From Phaeobacter sp. G2 (GTDB lineage: Bacteria > Pseudomonadota > Alphaproteobacteria > Rhodobacterales > Rhodobacteraceae): a DNA stretch of 64,000 nt. Shown one piece after another: positions 26,459 through 36,370 of the stretch (positions are counted from its first letter, which is position 1; each line of letters starts with the position of its first letter). Made by a program: the position numbers and the translations under genes. The notes under the pieces were generated by a model, which made no database searches, was not told where the DNA came from, and was given only the letters and a program-made list of their open reading frames with translations. Where the stretch lies: the NCBI GenBank assembly GCA_025163595.1, contig CP104100.1, forward strand, positions 124,001-188,000, read 5' to 3'.

Positions 26459-26535
26459 GGGGGTTTCATTAGGAGCCGATGATTGGCATATCGAGCCTAT
26501 ATAGGGTTTTCCACGATAGAGTGAAGGGGGCGCAG

Positions 26536-27024
26536 ATGATCAGACGGTTTGGCGCGGTGCCACGGCATAATCAGCGGTATCAGATGCGCCCCGGAGCCTA
26601 TGCAATATTGCCGCGAAATGGGCGGTTTTTGCTGACCTGCCAGATGGACCCGCATCCCGACATCCAGCTGCCCGGCGGCGGTATCGATCCTGGAGAGTCA
26701 CCCCTGCCCGCTCTGCACCGCGAAGTCTATGAAGAAACCGGCTGGTCCATTGCTGCACCTCAAAGGCTCGGAGCATTTCGGCGCTACACTTTCATGCCGG
26801 AATACGATCTCTGGGCAGAAAAACTGTGCCACATCTACCTGGCGCGCCCTCTGCGCAAACTGGGGCCGCCGACAGAATCCCAGCATGAGGCGGTTTGGAT
26901 GTCGCCAGAGGAGGCGATTCAACGCCTGGGAAATGACGGTGATCGCCATTTTGCCACTCTGTTCCGCAACCGCAGCCAAGCCAAAACACAGCCCAAATGC
27001 TCCCGCCCCTTTTTGAAGGGCTAA
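26536..27024 (+). CDS. Nudix hydrolase
   Basis: A 162-residue Nudix protein. The box reads GGGIDPGESPLPALHREVYEETGW (about residues 46-69) with the REx-x-EE core intact. It carries no extra domain, and the substrate cannot be named. ATG 26536 is preceded by AGGGGG at a suitable distance; the open frame begins 19 codons earlier, overlapping the hslO promoter region, and is not favoured. Divergent from hslO; the downstream gap contains an inverted pair of palindromes. Confidence 0.85.
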   Translation: MIRRFGAVPRHNQRYQMRPGAYAILPRNGRFLLTCQMDPHPDIQLPGGGIDPGESPLPALHREVYEETGWSIAAPQRLGAFRRYTFMPEYDLWAEKLCHIYLARPLRKLGPPTESQHEAVWMSPEEAIQRLGNDGDRHFATLFRNRSQAKTQPKCSRPFLKG

Positions 27025-27226
27025 CGCCAATCAACAGGGTTGGGCCGGGCAGCACGCCTTAGCGTGCTGCGGTTGGCGAGCTTTTCTCAGGGGAGCAAGA
27101 CACATTTTCCTGTTTTCACGTTTGCCTGTCTTCAAAAGCTCAAACCGACGCGCCACCGCAGACCGCTTTAGCGGTCTGCCGGGCCCAACAAGAGCGGATT
27201 ATCTTTGATAATCTGACGATTGGCGG
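27025..27226. repeat. Inverted pair of REP-like palindromic units
   Basis: Left unit: CGCCAATC, GTTGGGCCGGGCAG (27039-27052) and a perfect 9-bp hairpin GCAGCACGC/GCGTGCTGC (27049-27070), then GGTTGGCG. Right unit, inverted: hairpin GCAGACCGC/GCGGTCTGC (27158-27179), CTGCCGGGCCCAAC (27176-27189), a small hairpin ATTATC/GATAAT and GATTGGCG. The right unit aligns to the reverse complement of the left with a few changes, several of them compensated within the stems. The gap (250 bp, between two converging genes) holds nothing else recognisable. Confidence 0.65.
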
Positions 27227-27273
27227 GAGCTCCCCCTGGGCTTGAACAGAGGAATACCGCTGATCTGAAGACC

Positions 27274-28506
27274 TCAGGGGCCCTCATATTCAAACAGGGT
27301 TGCGGACACATCGTCCTCTAGCCCGTATTCCTGCGACAGGATCTGAGTGAGGTTCCAGTACAGATCATCCAGGAATTCCTTGCCGCTCTGACGCGAATCG
27401 CATTTGCTGATCAGGTCCAGCAGGCCTTCAACCTCGAGCATCTCGCCGTTCTCCAGCCGCGCTTCGGTAAAGCCATCAGAATAGAGCAACAACCGGTCAC
27501 CCTTTTCCAGAACCACTTCTTCCTGGCTATAACTGATATCCGGCACCAAACCGATTGGAACGCCACCTTTGCCCAAAAATTCGGTGCTGCCATCCCGTCG
27601 TAACAGCAAGGGATGCGGATGCCCCGCCTGCACCATCTTCAGCACACCGCTGCGCAGATCTACGATACAATAGGCCATGGTGAAGTATTCTTCGATGCCG
27701 GTATCCGCAATCAGGCGTGCGTTCAGCAAGCGGGCAACCTCATCCGGTTGACGCAACGCGTAGAACCGTTTGAACCGCTGCTCCATACCGACATTCTGAT
27801 CAAAATAGGTCGAAGACAGATAGCCCCCCAGACGGGCTGTCATCATCGCCGAGGTAATCCCGTGGCCGGACACATCAATCGAATAGAAGCCGATCCGATT
27901 CACCCCTGGGCAGAACATGCCAACCAAATCGCCACCGATATGGCCACAGGGTTTGAGCAAAAGGCTCACGGTAGAAGACCCAAACTCCTTTGAGAGTTCG
28001 GGCACCAGAGATTCCTGTATCTTGCGGGCCTGAATGAGATCTTGGTCGATGGCATCGTAGACGCTCTGCAGCTCATCCAGAGTGTCAGAAACGATTCGGT
28101 TCTTTTCTGACAGCTCTCGCTGCATTTTCAGGATACGTTCCCCTGCCGAAATCCGCGCCCGCAGCTCATCCGAGCTCACCGGCTTGGTCAGGAAATCATC
28201 TGCCCCGGCATCCAGACCTTCGGCCACCTCATTCTTTTCACTTTTGGAGGTCAGCAGAATGAAATAGGCATAGTTGTCTTTGGATTGTTCGCGAAAGGCC
28301 TGGCAAAATTCTAGGCCATTCATCCCCGGCATCATCCAATCGCTGAGAATCAAATCAGGCGGATCTTGTCGGCAAATCTCCATTGCTGCGGCTCCGCTTT
28401 CGGCCTCAACAACATCGAATCCCCATTTCTGCAAAGAGGCAACCAGAATGCGGCGCTGCAAACGGCTGTCGTCGACCACCAACACACGGTTGATAGACCC
28501 GCTCAT
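27274..28506 (-). CDS. Response regulator with PP2C (SpoIIE/RsbU-type) phosphatase output
   Basis: A 410-residue cytoplasmic signalling protein. The receiver domain (about 1-125) has VLVVDDSR, phospho-acceptor Asp56 in [10 protein letters not shown] and Lys in [11 protein letters not shown] coiled-coil linker (about 125-165) leads to a PP2C-like domain with GGDLVG, DVSGHG and YSDGFTEA metal-binding motifs. Such proteins dephosphorylate anti-anti-sigma (STAS) partners. In Rhodobacter capsulatus the similarly built RbaY controls gene-transfer-agent and motility genes through RbaV/RbaW; this may be its counterpart, which is inference. Start 28506 has GAGGAA 7-8 nt upstream. It is divergent from an Hpt gene, which probably works with it. 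Confidence 0.9.
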   Translation of the reverse strand: MSGSINRVLVVDDSRLQRRILVASLQKWGFDVVEAESGAAAMEICRQDPPDLILSDWMMPGMNGLEFCQAFREQSKDNYAYFILLTSKSEKNEVAEGLDAGADDFLTKPVSSDELRARISAGERILKMQRELSEKNRIVSDTLDELQSVYDAIDQDLIQARKIQESLVPELSKEFGSSTVSLLLKPCGHIGGDLVGMFCPGVNRIGFYSIDVSGHGITSAMMTARLGGYLSSTYFDQNVGMEQRFKRFYALRQPDEVARLLNARLIADTGIEEYFTMAYCIVDLRSGVLKMVQAGHPHPLLLRRDGSTEFLGKGGVPIGLVPDISYSQEEVVLEKGDRLLLYSDGFTEARLENGEMLEVEGLLDLISKCDSRQSGKEFLDDLYWNLTQILSQEYGLEDDVSATLFEYEGP

Positions 28507-28716
28507 AGCGTGTTCCTCGTTGTCCAGTGAACTGTCCGGCAGCACCCTCGGTACCTCTTACAAAATGATCGCGGTCTTCTATCTGCTGTCACTATCAGGG
28601 CAGACCTTTAATAGGATATGAATATTGAAAATTGTCTCTCGCCCCCTTTTTCACCTTAAATTTACTACATACAAACTAGCTGTCTCTCTCAAACTGAAGG
28701 CAAATAGGAACACGCA

Positions 28717-29040
28717 ATGATAGATTGGCCTCGGGTAAACGAGCTGAAAGACGAGATCGGTCAAGATGATTTCGGCGAAGTTGTGGAACTTTTTCTGGAA
28801 GAAGTCGAAGAAATTATCAAAAAACTTCGTGACGATGATCGCAGCCAGCTTGAACAGGACCTGCATTTTCTCAAGGGCTGCGCCCTAAATCTCGGGTTTG
28901 ACAGCTTTTCAAAGCTCTGCCTGCAAGGTGAACGTCAGGCTGCTGAAGGTCAGGCCAGCGAAGTCGATCTGCCGGCGATTCTTGATATGTTTGAAGCTTC
29001 AAAACACAGCTTTCTCACGGAACTTCCCAATCAAGGCTAG
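28717..29040 (+). CDS. Hpt-domain protein
   Basis: A 107-residue stand-alone histidine phosphotransfer protein. The phospho-accepting His50 lies in LHFLKGCALNLGF, close to the canonical HxLKGxxxNLG. It is all helical, without other domains. The gene points away from the receiver-PP2C gene, with 210 bp between their starts, so it may pass phosphate to that receiver. No histidine kinase is nearby. The 203-bp gap after it (to the ilvA end) shows only short GC-rich hairpins, for example GCCGCC/GGCGGC near 29160, without a T run. Confidence 0.85.
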   Translation: MIDWPRVNELKDEIGQDDFGEVVELFLEEVEEIIKKLRDDDRSQLEQDLHFLKGCALNLGFDSFSKLCLQGERQAAEGQASEVDLPAILDMFEASKHSFLTELPNQG

Positions 29041-29243
29041 TTTACATCACTCCGGTGTTTGACGTTTGTCACTTTAATTTCATCAAATTTTACAAAAATC
29101 TAACGCCCTTTCTTTGATCTGCGGACTGTGACTTGGGTTGGCCTCTTGCGGCCAGCCTGCCGCCCTGCTGGCGGCCCCGGTTGTGGCGACCAGACGACGC
29201 CCTGTCGACCGGCATCACCAAGCCTCCCCCTCAGCGCCATCCT

Positions 29244-30470
29244 TCAAATCAGAAACTGAGCCAGAGTCTCATCATTGGTGATATCTGTGTAGGACATACC
29301 CGCGTCATCCAGCCGTGCTAAAAAGTCCGTAAAGTTTTCTGGTCGTTTGGTTTCGATCCCAATCAGGACCGAGCCAAAATTGCGGGCCGACTTTTTCAAA
29401 TATTCAAATCGGGCAATATCATCCTCAGGCCCCAGAATGCCCAGAAACTCTTTTAATGCGCCGGGTCGCTGTGGCAACCGCAGTAAAAAGTATTTTTTCA
29501 CGCCAGAGTAACGCTGCGCCCGTTCTTTGACCTCGGGCAGGCGCTCAAAATCAAAATTCCCGCCAGAGGTAACGCAAACAACCGTCTTGCCCCGAATCCA
29601 GGTCCGCAGATCGCCCAGTGCTTCGATGGCCAAGGCTCCGGCTGGTTCCAAGACGATTCCCTCGACGTTCAGCATTTCGACCATGGTGGTGCAAACCCGG
29701 TCTTCAGGCAGCGCGATCACATCTGGCAAAGCCACATGTTTCAGCACCTCAAAAGGGCGCTCGCCCAGCCGCCCCACCGCTGCGCCATCAACAAAGGTAT
29801 CCACCTTGTCCAAGGACACCGGCCGTCCAGCTGTCAGCGCCGCGCGCAGGCAGGCACCGCCCGCAGGTTCCACAAAAAGACTATGAACCCGGTCGCCAAA
29901 CCAGCTGGTCACCCCGGCGGACATACCGCCGCCGCCCACCGGCAAAATCACATGATCAGGCACCCCGCCCAACTGCGCCTCCATCTCTACTGCGATGGAG
30001 CTTTGGCCTTCGATCACATCTGGATCGTCAAAGGGCGACAAGAAATGCCCGCCTTCACGGGCGCACCACTGCTGCGCTGCCGTCAAGGTGTCGTCAAAAT
30101 AGTCACCGACCAAATGGATCTCGACATTGTCACCACCAAACATCCGGGTTTTCTGGATCTTTTGCTGCGGTGTGGTCACCGGCATAAAGATCACGCCTTT
30201 GACGGCCATGTGTTTGCACATGAAGGCGACGCCCTGTGCGTGATTGCCGGCTGAAGCACAGACAAACAGCTCCTTGCCAGGTTGCTTGCGCATGGCATTA
30301 AAGGCACCGCGGATTTTGTAAGACCGGACCGGGCTCAGATCCTCACGCTTGAGGTAAATTTCCGCCCCGAAGCGCTCGGACAGGTGGACATTCTTTTGCA
30401 GCGGCGTGGGCGGAAACACATCGCGCATCGCCGCCTCGGCCGCACGGGCCTGGGTCATAAAATCGGTCAT
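29244..30470 (-). CDS. ilvA: Threonine ammonia-lyase (threonine dehydratase)
   Basis: A PLP enzyme of 408 residues that converts threonine to 2-oxobutanoate for isoleucine synthesis, or degrades it. The PLP lysine is in SPVRSYKIRGAF (about residue 55) and the glycine loop is LPVGGGGMSAG. The C-terminal part (about 330-408, YFLLRLPQRPGALKEFLGIL...) is an ACT-like regulatory domain, pointing to the biosynthetic, feedback-regulated form. The start at 30470 (MTDFMTQARAAEAAM) has AAGAGA just upstream; the longer frame by 10 codons is less likely. Confidence 0.93.
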   Translation of the reverse strand: MTDFMTQARAAEAAMRDVFPPTPLQKNVHLSERFGAEIYLKREDLSPVRSYKIRGAFNAMRKQPGKELFVCASAGNHAQGVAFMCKHMAVKGVIFMPVTTPQQKIQKTRMFGGDNVEIHLVGDYFDDTLTAAQQWCAREGGHFLSPFDDPDVIEGQSSIAVEMEAQLGGVPDHVILPVGGGGMSAGVTSWFGDRVHSLFVEPAGGACLRAALTAGRPVSLDKVDTFVDGAAVGRLGERPFEVLKHVALPDVIALPEDRVCTTMVEMLNVEGIVLEPAGALAIEALGDLRTWIRGKTVVCVTSGGNFDFERLPEVKERAQRYSGVKKYFLLRLPQRPGALKEFLGILGPEDDIARFEYLKKSARNFGSVLIGIETKRPENFTDFLARLDDAGMSYTDITNDETLAQFLI

Positions 30471-30550
30471 ATCTCTTGATTGGCGCAACCCCGCCCCCAA
30501 GGCAAGGGGGCAGGATCAAAGCATACCGAAGAATACCAATCCGGGCTTTG

Positions 30551-31303
30551 TCAGATCGGGCGGCCTTCGATGTAGTGACCATAAAGTGTGGTGAGGATGC
30601 TGACATTGACCAAAGACATGACCAACAACACTGCATAGAGAACAATCGGCCCAATGATTGGCACCAACACAAACAGAGCCGCCATGATGTTCAGCAACAG
30701 TTGAAACAATAAACCAATAAGAATAAGCCCAACAATGGTCCAGGTTTCGCCCGTGGTTGCCTCCCATGCTTCTTTGATCTTCAGGGACTTACCAATGGCC
30801 GCAGCAGGAAGCACCGGCAACAGGCGGTACAGCCCAACCACAGCAGAAAGCACCAGAATAATGGCAAAGACACCTGCTAGAACTGGTGACATCGCACTTA
30901 AGCCAAACATCACAATCGCCGCAGGTATCATCGCGATCATCATCAAGATCCCGAGCATTAGAGCATGCCCGATGTAAGAGAGAATGCGATCAAACCGAAA
31001 CGGCGGAACCCATCCCTGCGGGTATTCTTCCAGCAGCACAAAGCGGTGCCAGGAGGTCACGATCCACAACATCATGATCATCACAAACACCCAGGTGGCG
31101 AAGAAAACCATCCAACTATTGGCAATCAACAGCCCCAAAGCCTGCTCATCCTGAAGGACAGAAACAGACACTCCGATATATGAAAGCGCGGCAAAGACAC
31201 CGACAAAAGCAATCACCACAGGCACCAGCCCAATCTGCAGGGCTTGTTTCAGGTTGCGAAACACCATCCCAAAGGAATGGGCAAAAATCGACCAAGACTT
31301 CAT
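30551..31303 (-). CDS. Polytopic membrane protein of unknown function
   Basis: A 250-residue integral membrane protein with about six predicted hydrophobic segments: about residues 23-46, 63-88, 110-135, 140-160, 190-212 and 215-240. A cytoplasmic start (MKSWSIFAHSFGMVFRNLKQALQIG) precedes the first. Between segments 2 and 3 lies WHRFVLLEEYPQGWVPPFRFDRILSYIGHA, the most distinctive soluble loop. I do not recognise a named family. It is upstream of ilvA on the same strand (80-nt gap) and divergent from argG; a functional link is not evident. Confidence 0.75.
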   Translation of the reverse strand: MKSWSIFAHSFGMVFRNLKQALQIGLVPVVIAFVGVFAALSYIGVSVSVLQDEQALGLLIANSWMVFFATWVFVMIMMLWIVTSWHRFVLLEEYPQGWVPPFRFDRILSYIGHALMLGILMMIAMIPAAIVMFGLSAMSPVLAGVFAIILVLSAVVGLYRLLPVLPAAAIGKSLKIKEAWEATTGETWTIVGLILIGLLFQLLLNIMAALFVLVPIIGPIVLYAVLLVMSLVNVSILTTLYGHYIEGRPI

Positions 31304-31439
31304 CTAAATTCTCTCCATCACAATACTGCGCTTTATGTCGCACGCTATGCGAGTGCGCAATACAGGAAAAGGCCAGTAAACCTTGCCCTCACGTTCGAAA
31401 CCCGCTATCGCCCAGTCGATCTGACTGAGAGGAAATTCT

Positions 31440-32666
<1,227 letters not shown>

Positions 32667-32690
32667 GTGGCTTTACACACTGAGCTTTTG

Positions 32691-32722
32691 AAGGGGCCGC
32701 ACCAATTGGTGTGGCCCTTTCT
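32691..32722 (+). terminator. argG terminator
   Basis: GGGCCGCACC/GGTGTGGCCC (10 bp, one G-T pair) with an AATT loop, followed by TTTCTT. It lies 24 nt after the argG stop. Confidence 0.8.
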
Positions 32723-32896
32723 TACAACAATTATATGGCAAGATCAGCAATGCCCATGATGGCAGCCGTGATTGGCTGTCCACCCACCCCCTAAGCCGCG
32801 ACCGCATCCGAAATATTGATAGTTTCAAAGAGCGTCTGGCGCAGTAGTTCTGCATCCGCTAGGGTCTGGAAAATATCGGCGCAGACGGAGTTTGGG

Positions 32897-33349
32897 ATGA
32901 CTGATCAAGAGGATGACCTCTTTGAAGATGATTTCGCGGAAGAGCTGGAGATGTTTGTCGAAGCCCAGGACACTGTCTGGGCAGATGTCTTGGCAGAGCT
33001 GAAATCCGGCAAGAAAACCGGCCATTGGATGTGGTTCGTCTTTCCGCAGCTGGCGGAACTTGGCCAGTCCCATATGGCGCAACTTTACGGCATCGAAGAC
33101 CTGTCAGAAGCCACTGCTTTTCTAGGCCATGACGTCCTGCGTGCCCGACTGATCGAAGTTTCCGAGCTGATGCTCACACATCAGGGTCAGGACCCTGCAG
33201 CAATTCTGGGCACCACAGACGCCAAAAAACTACGTTCCAGCATGACGCTTTTTGCCGCCACCCCTGGCGCACCCGATGTCTTCGCCGAGGTCCTCGCCAC
33301 ATTCTTTGCAGCCACCCCCTGCGACGTGACCCTCGAAGCGATCGCCTAA
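32897..33349 (+). CDS. DUF1810 family protein
   Basis: A 150-residue protein of the DUF1810 (YiiM/calpastatin-like) family, recognised by the core KKTGHWMWFVFPQLAELGQSHMAQLYGI (about residues 38-65) and later DAKKLRSSMTLF. An acidic N-terminus (TDQEDDLFEDDFAEELEMF) precedes it. GGAG stands 7 nt before ATG 32897, whereas the longer frame upstream has no such signal. The family has no firmly known function. Downstream, between it and the SCP2 gene, is a modest hairpin (about 33411-33435) without a T run. Confidence 0.82.
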   Translation: MTDQEDDLFEDDFAEELEMFVEAQDTVWADVLAELKSGKKTGHWMWFVFPQLAELGQSHMAQLYGIEDLSEATAFLGHDVLRARLIEVSELMLTHQGQDPAAILGTTDAKKLRSSMTLFAATPGAPDVFAEVLATFFAATPCDVTLEAIA

Positions 33350-33463
33350 ACATGCTCTAATTTGCGCGTCCTGCCACTTCACCGGTTGCTTTCCCCATCG
33401 TCAAGGTTGCGGGCGAAGCTGCGCTCGCTTAGCCCTTTGGTGACAGTCTCATGAGGTAATCCG

Positions 33464-33748
33464 ATGGCGCTACACGACATTGCACAAGGTATATCCAAAG
33501 AGCTTCAGGGCAAAAGTTTTGCAGGCTCCTTGAAGTTTGATTGTGGCAGCGACGGCGTGATTATTCTGGCAGATGGCACCGCATCAACCACCGACCGTGA
33601 CACGGATTGCACCATTAAACTCTCTCAGGACAATCTGGTAAAACTGCTGACCGGAAAATTAAACCCAATGACCGGTGTGATGATGGGTAAGCTCAAAATC
33701 TCCGGCGATATGGCCACGGCGATGAAGCTGGGTAAGCTGATCGGCTGA
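33464..33748 (+). CDS. Small SCP2 sterol-binding-domain protein
   Basis: A 94-residue single-domain SCP2 protein. The family pattern is seen in FAGSLKFDCGSDGVIILADGTAS, DCTIKLSQDNLVKLLTGKLNPMTGVMMGKLKISGDMATAMKLGKLIG. SCP2 domains bind lipids or fatty-acyl chains in a hydrophobic tunnel. It is cytoplasmic, without a signal peptide. The natural ligand is unknown. It converges with the sulfotransferase-like gene. Confidence 0.88.
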   Translation: MALHDIAQGISKELQGKSFAGSLKFDCGSDGVIILADGTASTTDRDTDCTIKLSQDNLVKLLTGKLNPMTGVMMGKLKISGDMATAMKLGKLIG

Positions 33749-33751
33749 GCT

Positions 33752-33777
33752 TTCATCTTACCCTAAATACCTTGGGG
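33752..33777 (+). repeat. Dispersed convergent-gap element, copy 1
   Basis: TTTCATCTTACCCTAAATAC followed by CTTGGGG. The same core occurs at 43485-43505 and, inverted and more diverged, at 36338-36357. All three sit between converging genes. Confidence 0.55.
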
Positions 33778-33780
33778 GGA

Positions 33781-33810
33781 GCGCCTTTGGCGCGGGGGGC
33801 AAAGCCCCCC
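33781..33810. terminator. Tandem hairpins between SCP2 and sulfotransferase-like genes
   Basis: GCGCC/GGCGC with a TTT loop (33781-33793), followed at once by GGGGGGC/GCCCCCC with an AAA loop (33794-33810). No T run follows, so termination is inferred from position. It is part of the same repeat unit as the preceding element. Confidence 0.5.
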
Positions 33811-33823
33811 ACTCCTGCCCTGG

Positions 33824-34537
33824 TCAGATCTTTTGCGCTTTCATTGCCTCATAATAGGGCATGGCCGCCTCCAACACCGGACGTAAATGCTCCGGCACCT
33901 CTGGCAAAGGGCCTTCCCGCCCGGCAAACCCGGATGAGTTCCACACCGCACCATACCAAACCGGCGCCCATACGCCATCGTTGGGATGTCCGCCCGGGGG
34001 CCAACGCAGCATTTTGGACGAAAACGGCAGACCAAGCCTGTCGCAAAGCTGTTCCAACTTGGTCTCTGGGTCGTCGCGGATATCGTGGCTGTCGACGACC
34101 ACCGGGTCCTGGCCCCAGCTTCGGCACAGTTCAAACAGCTCTGCCTGCTGGCGGAAACCAATATCATCCAGCGTCGGGTTTTCCCGTTTCGCCGCATATG
34201 AGGCAATCACCCGCGCCGGATGACGGATCAGGAACACATTGGTCACCTGCCGCATCCAGTCACGCGGCACCCCGTCAATCATGTGCTGGGTCATGTGTTT
34301 TTGATAAAAATAGGGCTTTGCGGCCGGCACCGGCCCTACCAGCGCCTGTGCAACCTCGATGGCCTCTTGTGATTGGCTCTCCAGGATCTCTTCCCGCATG
34401 GGATGCTGCAAACCCGTCAGGGCCAGATAGGCCGCATAAAAGGGTTCATCCACCACCGCACAATCGCCGCGATTGCCAAAGGCATACATCATTGCCGTAG
34501 ACAGGTTGCGCGGGCCAGACCACATGGCAATTCGCAT
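33824..34537 (-). CDS. Sulfotransferase-like P-loop protein
   Basis: A 237-residue protein with the N-terminal MWSGPRNLSTAMMYAF, a P-loop-like PAPS-binding signature, and the 3'-phosphate-binding pattern in VFLIRHPARVIASYAAKR (about residues 100-117). The family is annotated as sulfotransferase or HAD-like partner of branched-chain aminotransferases, and the acceptor is unknown. Its start overlaps the stop of the aminotransferase gene (TGATG), so the two are made together and probably act in one pathway. Confidence 0.78.
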   Translation of the reverse strand: MRIAMWSGPRNLSTAMMYAFGNRGDCAVVDEPFYAAYLALTGLQHPMREEILESQSQEAIEVAQALVGPVPAAKPYFYQKHMTQHMIDGVPRDWMRQVTNVFLIRHPARVIASYAAKRENPTLDDIGFRQQAELFELCRSWGQDPVVVDSHDIRDDPETKLEQLCDRLGLPFSSKMLRWPPGGHPNDGVWAPVWYGAVWNSSGFAGREGPLPEVPEHLRPVLEAAMPYYEAMKAQKI

Positions 34538-35463
34538 CAGGCGCACTCCGCTTCGATCATCGCTTTATAAAGCCCCCGAATACGTTCGGTGACCGGCCCC
34601 ATTTCACCACTGCCAATCTGGCGCCCGTCAATATCTCCAACTGGTGTCTGAGCGCCAAAGGTCCCCGTTAGAAAGGCCTCATCGGCCCCATAGGTATCCA
34701 CCAAGGAATAGTTTCGCTCAAACACCGGGATGTCATTGGCGCGGCACAGGTCGATGACCTTTTGCCGGGTGATGCCATTCATGCAGTAATCGCCAGTCGA
34801 AGTCCAAACCGCGCCCCTGCGCACGATGAAAAAGTTACAGGCGTTGGTAGTGTTCACAAAGCCATTCACATCCAGCATCAACCCCTCGTCAGCGCCAGCC
34901 TTTTCGGCGGCGATACAGGCGAGGATGCAGTTCAGTTTGGAATGAGAGTTGAGTTTTGGATCCTGGGTCATCGGCAGCCCCCGCAGATGCGGTACCGTGG
35001 CCAGTCGAATGGGACGCGGCAGATTGGGCTTGGAGTGCTCCATAATGATCACCATGGTTGGCCCCTGCTGCGACAGCGATGGATGCTGGAAGGGGCGGGT
35101 TTTTACCCCGCGGGTGATCATCAGACGCGCATGGGCATCCGTGGTCATTTCATTGGCCTTTTGCGTGTCTAACACGGCCTGTTTGACGCCATCTCGGTCC
35201 AGACCAATATCCAGATCAATTGCCTTTGCCGCCTCGAACAACCGATCGAGATGTTCGTCGATAAAGGCCCAGGTTCCATTATACAGGCGCAGCCCTTCCC
35301 AGACGCCATCCCCCAGCATAAAGCCACTGTCATAGACACTCACCGTGGCCTGCGCCTTGGGCACAATTTTGCCGTTCAGATAGATCAGGATCTCTTCATT
35401 ACGCTGGTCTTCTGTCGCCTGATGAGTGCTCATCTTCTCTGATTTGTTCGGGATGTCTTGCAT
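34537..35463 (-). CDS. Class IV aminotransferase (branched-chain or D-amino-acid type)
   Basis: A 308-residue PLP enzyme. Typical motifs: YLNGKIVPKAQATVSVYDSGFMLGDGVWEG near the start, the PLP lysine in LNSHSKLNCILACIAAEKAGADE (about residue 180) and LTGTFGAQTPVGDIDGR near the end. The family includes IlvE, DAT and aminodeoxychorismate lyase; the GDGVWEGLRLYNG region fits the IlvE-like branch, but the exact substrate is open. GGAG stands 7 nt before ATG 35463. It overlaps the sulfotransferase-like gene and is divergent from msrA. Confidence 0.85.
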   Translation of the reverse strand: MQDIPNKSEKMSTHQATEDQRNEEILIYLNGKIVPKAQATVSVYDSGFMLGDGVWEGLRLYNGTWAFIDEHLDRLFEAAKAIDLDIGLDRDGVKQAVLDTQKANEMTTDAHARLMITRGVKTRPFQHPSLSQQGPTMVIIMEHSKPNLPRPIRLATVPHLRGLPMTQDPKLNSHSKLNCILACIAAEKAGADEGLMLDVNGFVNTTNACNFFIVRRGAVWTSTGDYCMNGITRQKVIDLCRANDIPVFERNYSLVDTYGADEAFLTGTFGAQTPVGDIDGRQIGSGEMGPVTERIRGLYKAMIEAECA

Positions 35464-35605
35464 TGGGGGGCTCCTTTTCCGGCACGCTAGAAGGATTGGA
35501 TCCAATTTCCAAGCGGTAACTTGCGCTCACCTCCCCGTGACATTTGATGACACAGGGTTGAGCCAAACCCAAAGCCTCGGCAGTTTGGTCAAAACGGAGG
35601 TCAAC

Positions 35606-36271
35606 ATGCAGATTTTCAAAACCCTTAAACCCGTCGCCCTTACTGTATTTATGCTTCTCGCCCTCGTGTTGCGCGGCCAAGAGGCCGAGGCCCAAACCCA
35701 AGAGACGCTCACCCTTGCTGGGGGGTGTTTCTGGTGTGTGGAAAGCGATTTTGAATCAGTGCCAGGGGTGGTTGACGCCATTTCAGGCTACACCGGGGGG
35801 CACACAGTGAACCCGACCTACAGCGAGGTTGGTAAGGGAAACACGGGCCATTTTGAGGCGGTTGAAATTCGGTTTGACCCCAGCCGTGTCAGCCGTGCTG
35901 ATCTTCTGGATATGTTTTTCCGCTCCATTGATCCCACCGATGCAGGCGGCCAGTTTTGTGATCGTGGAGAGACCTACCGTACCGCTGTTTTTGTCTCTAA
36001 CCCAGGCGAAAAGGCCCTTGCTGAAAAAGCACTGGCCAAGGCTGAGGCGGAGCTGGGACAAAAGATTGTCACGCCAATTCTGAATGCCGACACCTTTTAC
36101 CGCGCCGAAGACTACCACCAAGATTACTACAAGGGCAGCAAGTTGATCTTTACCCGGTTTGGGCCCAAACGTCAGGCTGCAGCGTATAAACGCTACCGTC
36201 AGGCCTGTGGCCGCGACGCACGTGTGCTGCAACTGTGGGGGAACGCCGCGCCCTTTGCGCAAGATCACTAA
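35606..36271 (+). CDS. msrA: Peptide-methionine (S)-S-oxide reductase, exported
   Basis: Reduces methionine-S-sulfoxide in damaged proteins. The 221-residue product has an N-terminal signal (LTVFMLLALVLRGQEAEA), so it acts in the periplasm. The active site is LAGGCFWCVESDF (about residues 40-52) and YTGG, EAVEIRFDP follow. A recycling Cys may be in YRQACGRD near the end. GGAGG stands 6 nt before ATG 35606; the open frame continues upstream into the divergent promoter space and is not used. Confidence 0.93.
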   Translation: MQIFKTLKPVALTVFMLLALVLRGQEAEAQTQETLTLAGGCFWCVESDFESVPGVVDAISGYTGGHTVNPTYSEVGKGNTGHFEAVEIRFDPSRVSRADLLDMFFRSIDPTDAGGQFCDRGETYRTAVFVSNPGEKALAEKALAKAEAELGQKIVTPILNADTFYRAEDYHQDYYKGSKLIFTRFGPKRQAAAYKRYRQACGRDARVLQLWGNAAPFAQDH

Positions 36272-36330
36272 GGAAACGAAACTCGGGACACAGAACGCGG
36301 GCAGCCCCCTCTTGCGCTTTACGTAATTCA

Positions 36331-36360
36331 CCCCTGGGAGATTTTTGCCCAAATGAACCC
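36331..36360 (-). repeat. Dispersed convergent-gap element, copy 3 (diverged)
   Basis: On the minus strand TTCATTTGGGCAAAAATCTCC is related to TTTCATCTTACCAAAAATACC at 43485. It lies between converging msrA and rbsK. No hairpin of note follows, unlike the other copies. Confidence 0.35.
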
Positions 36361-36370
36361 CAGCAGATAA

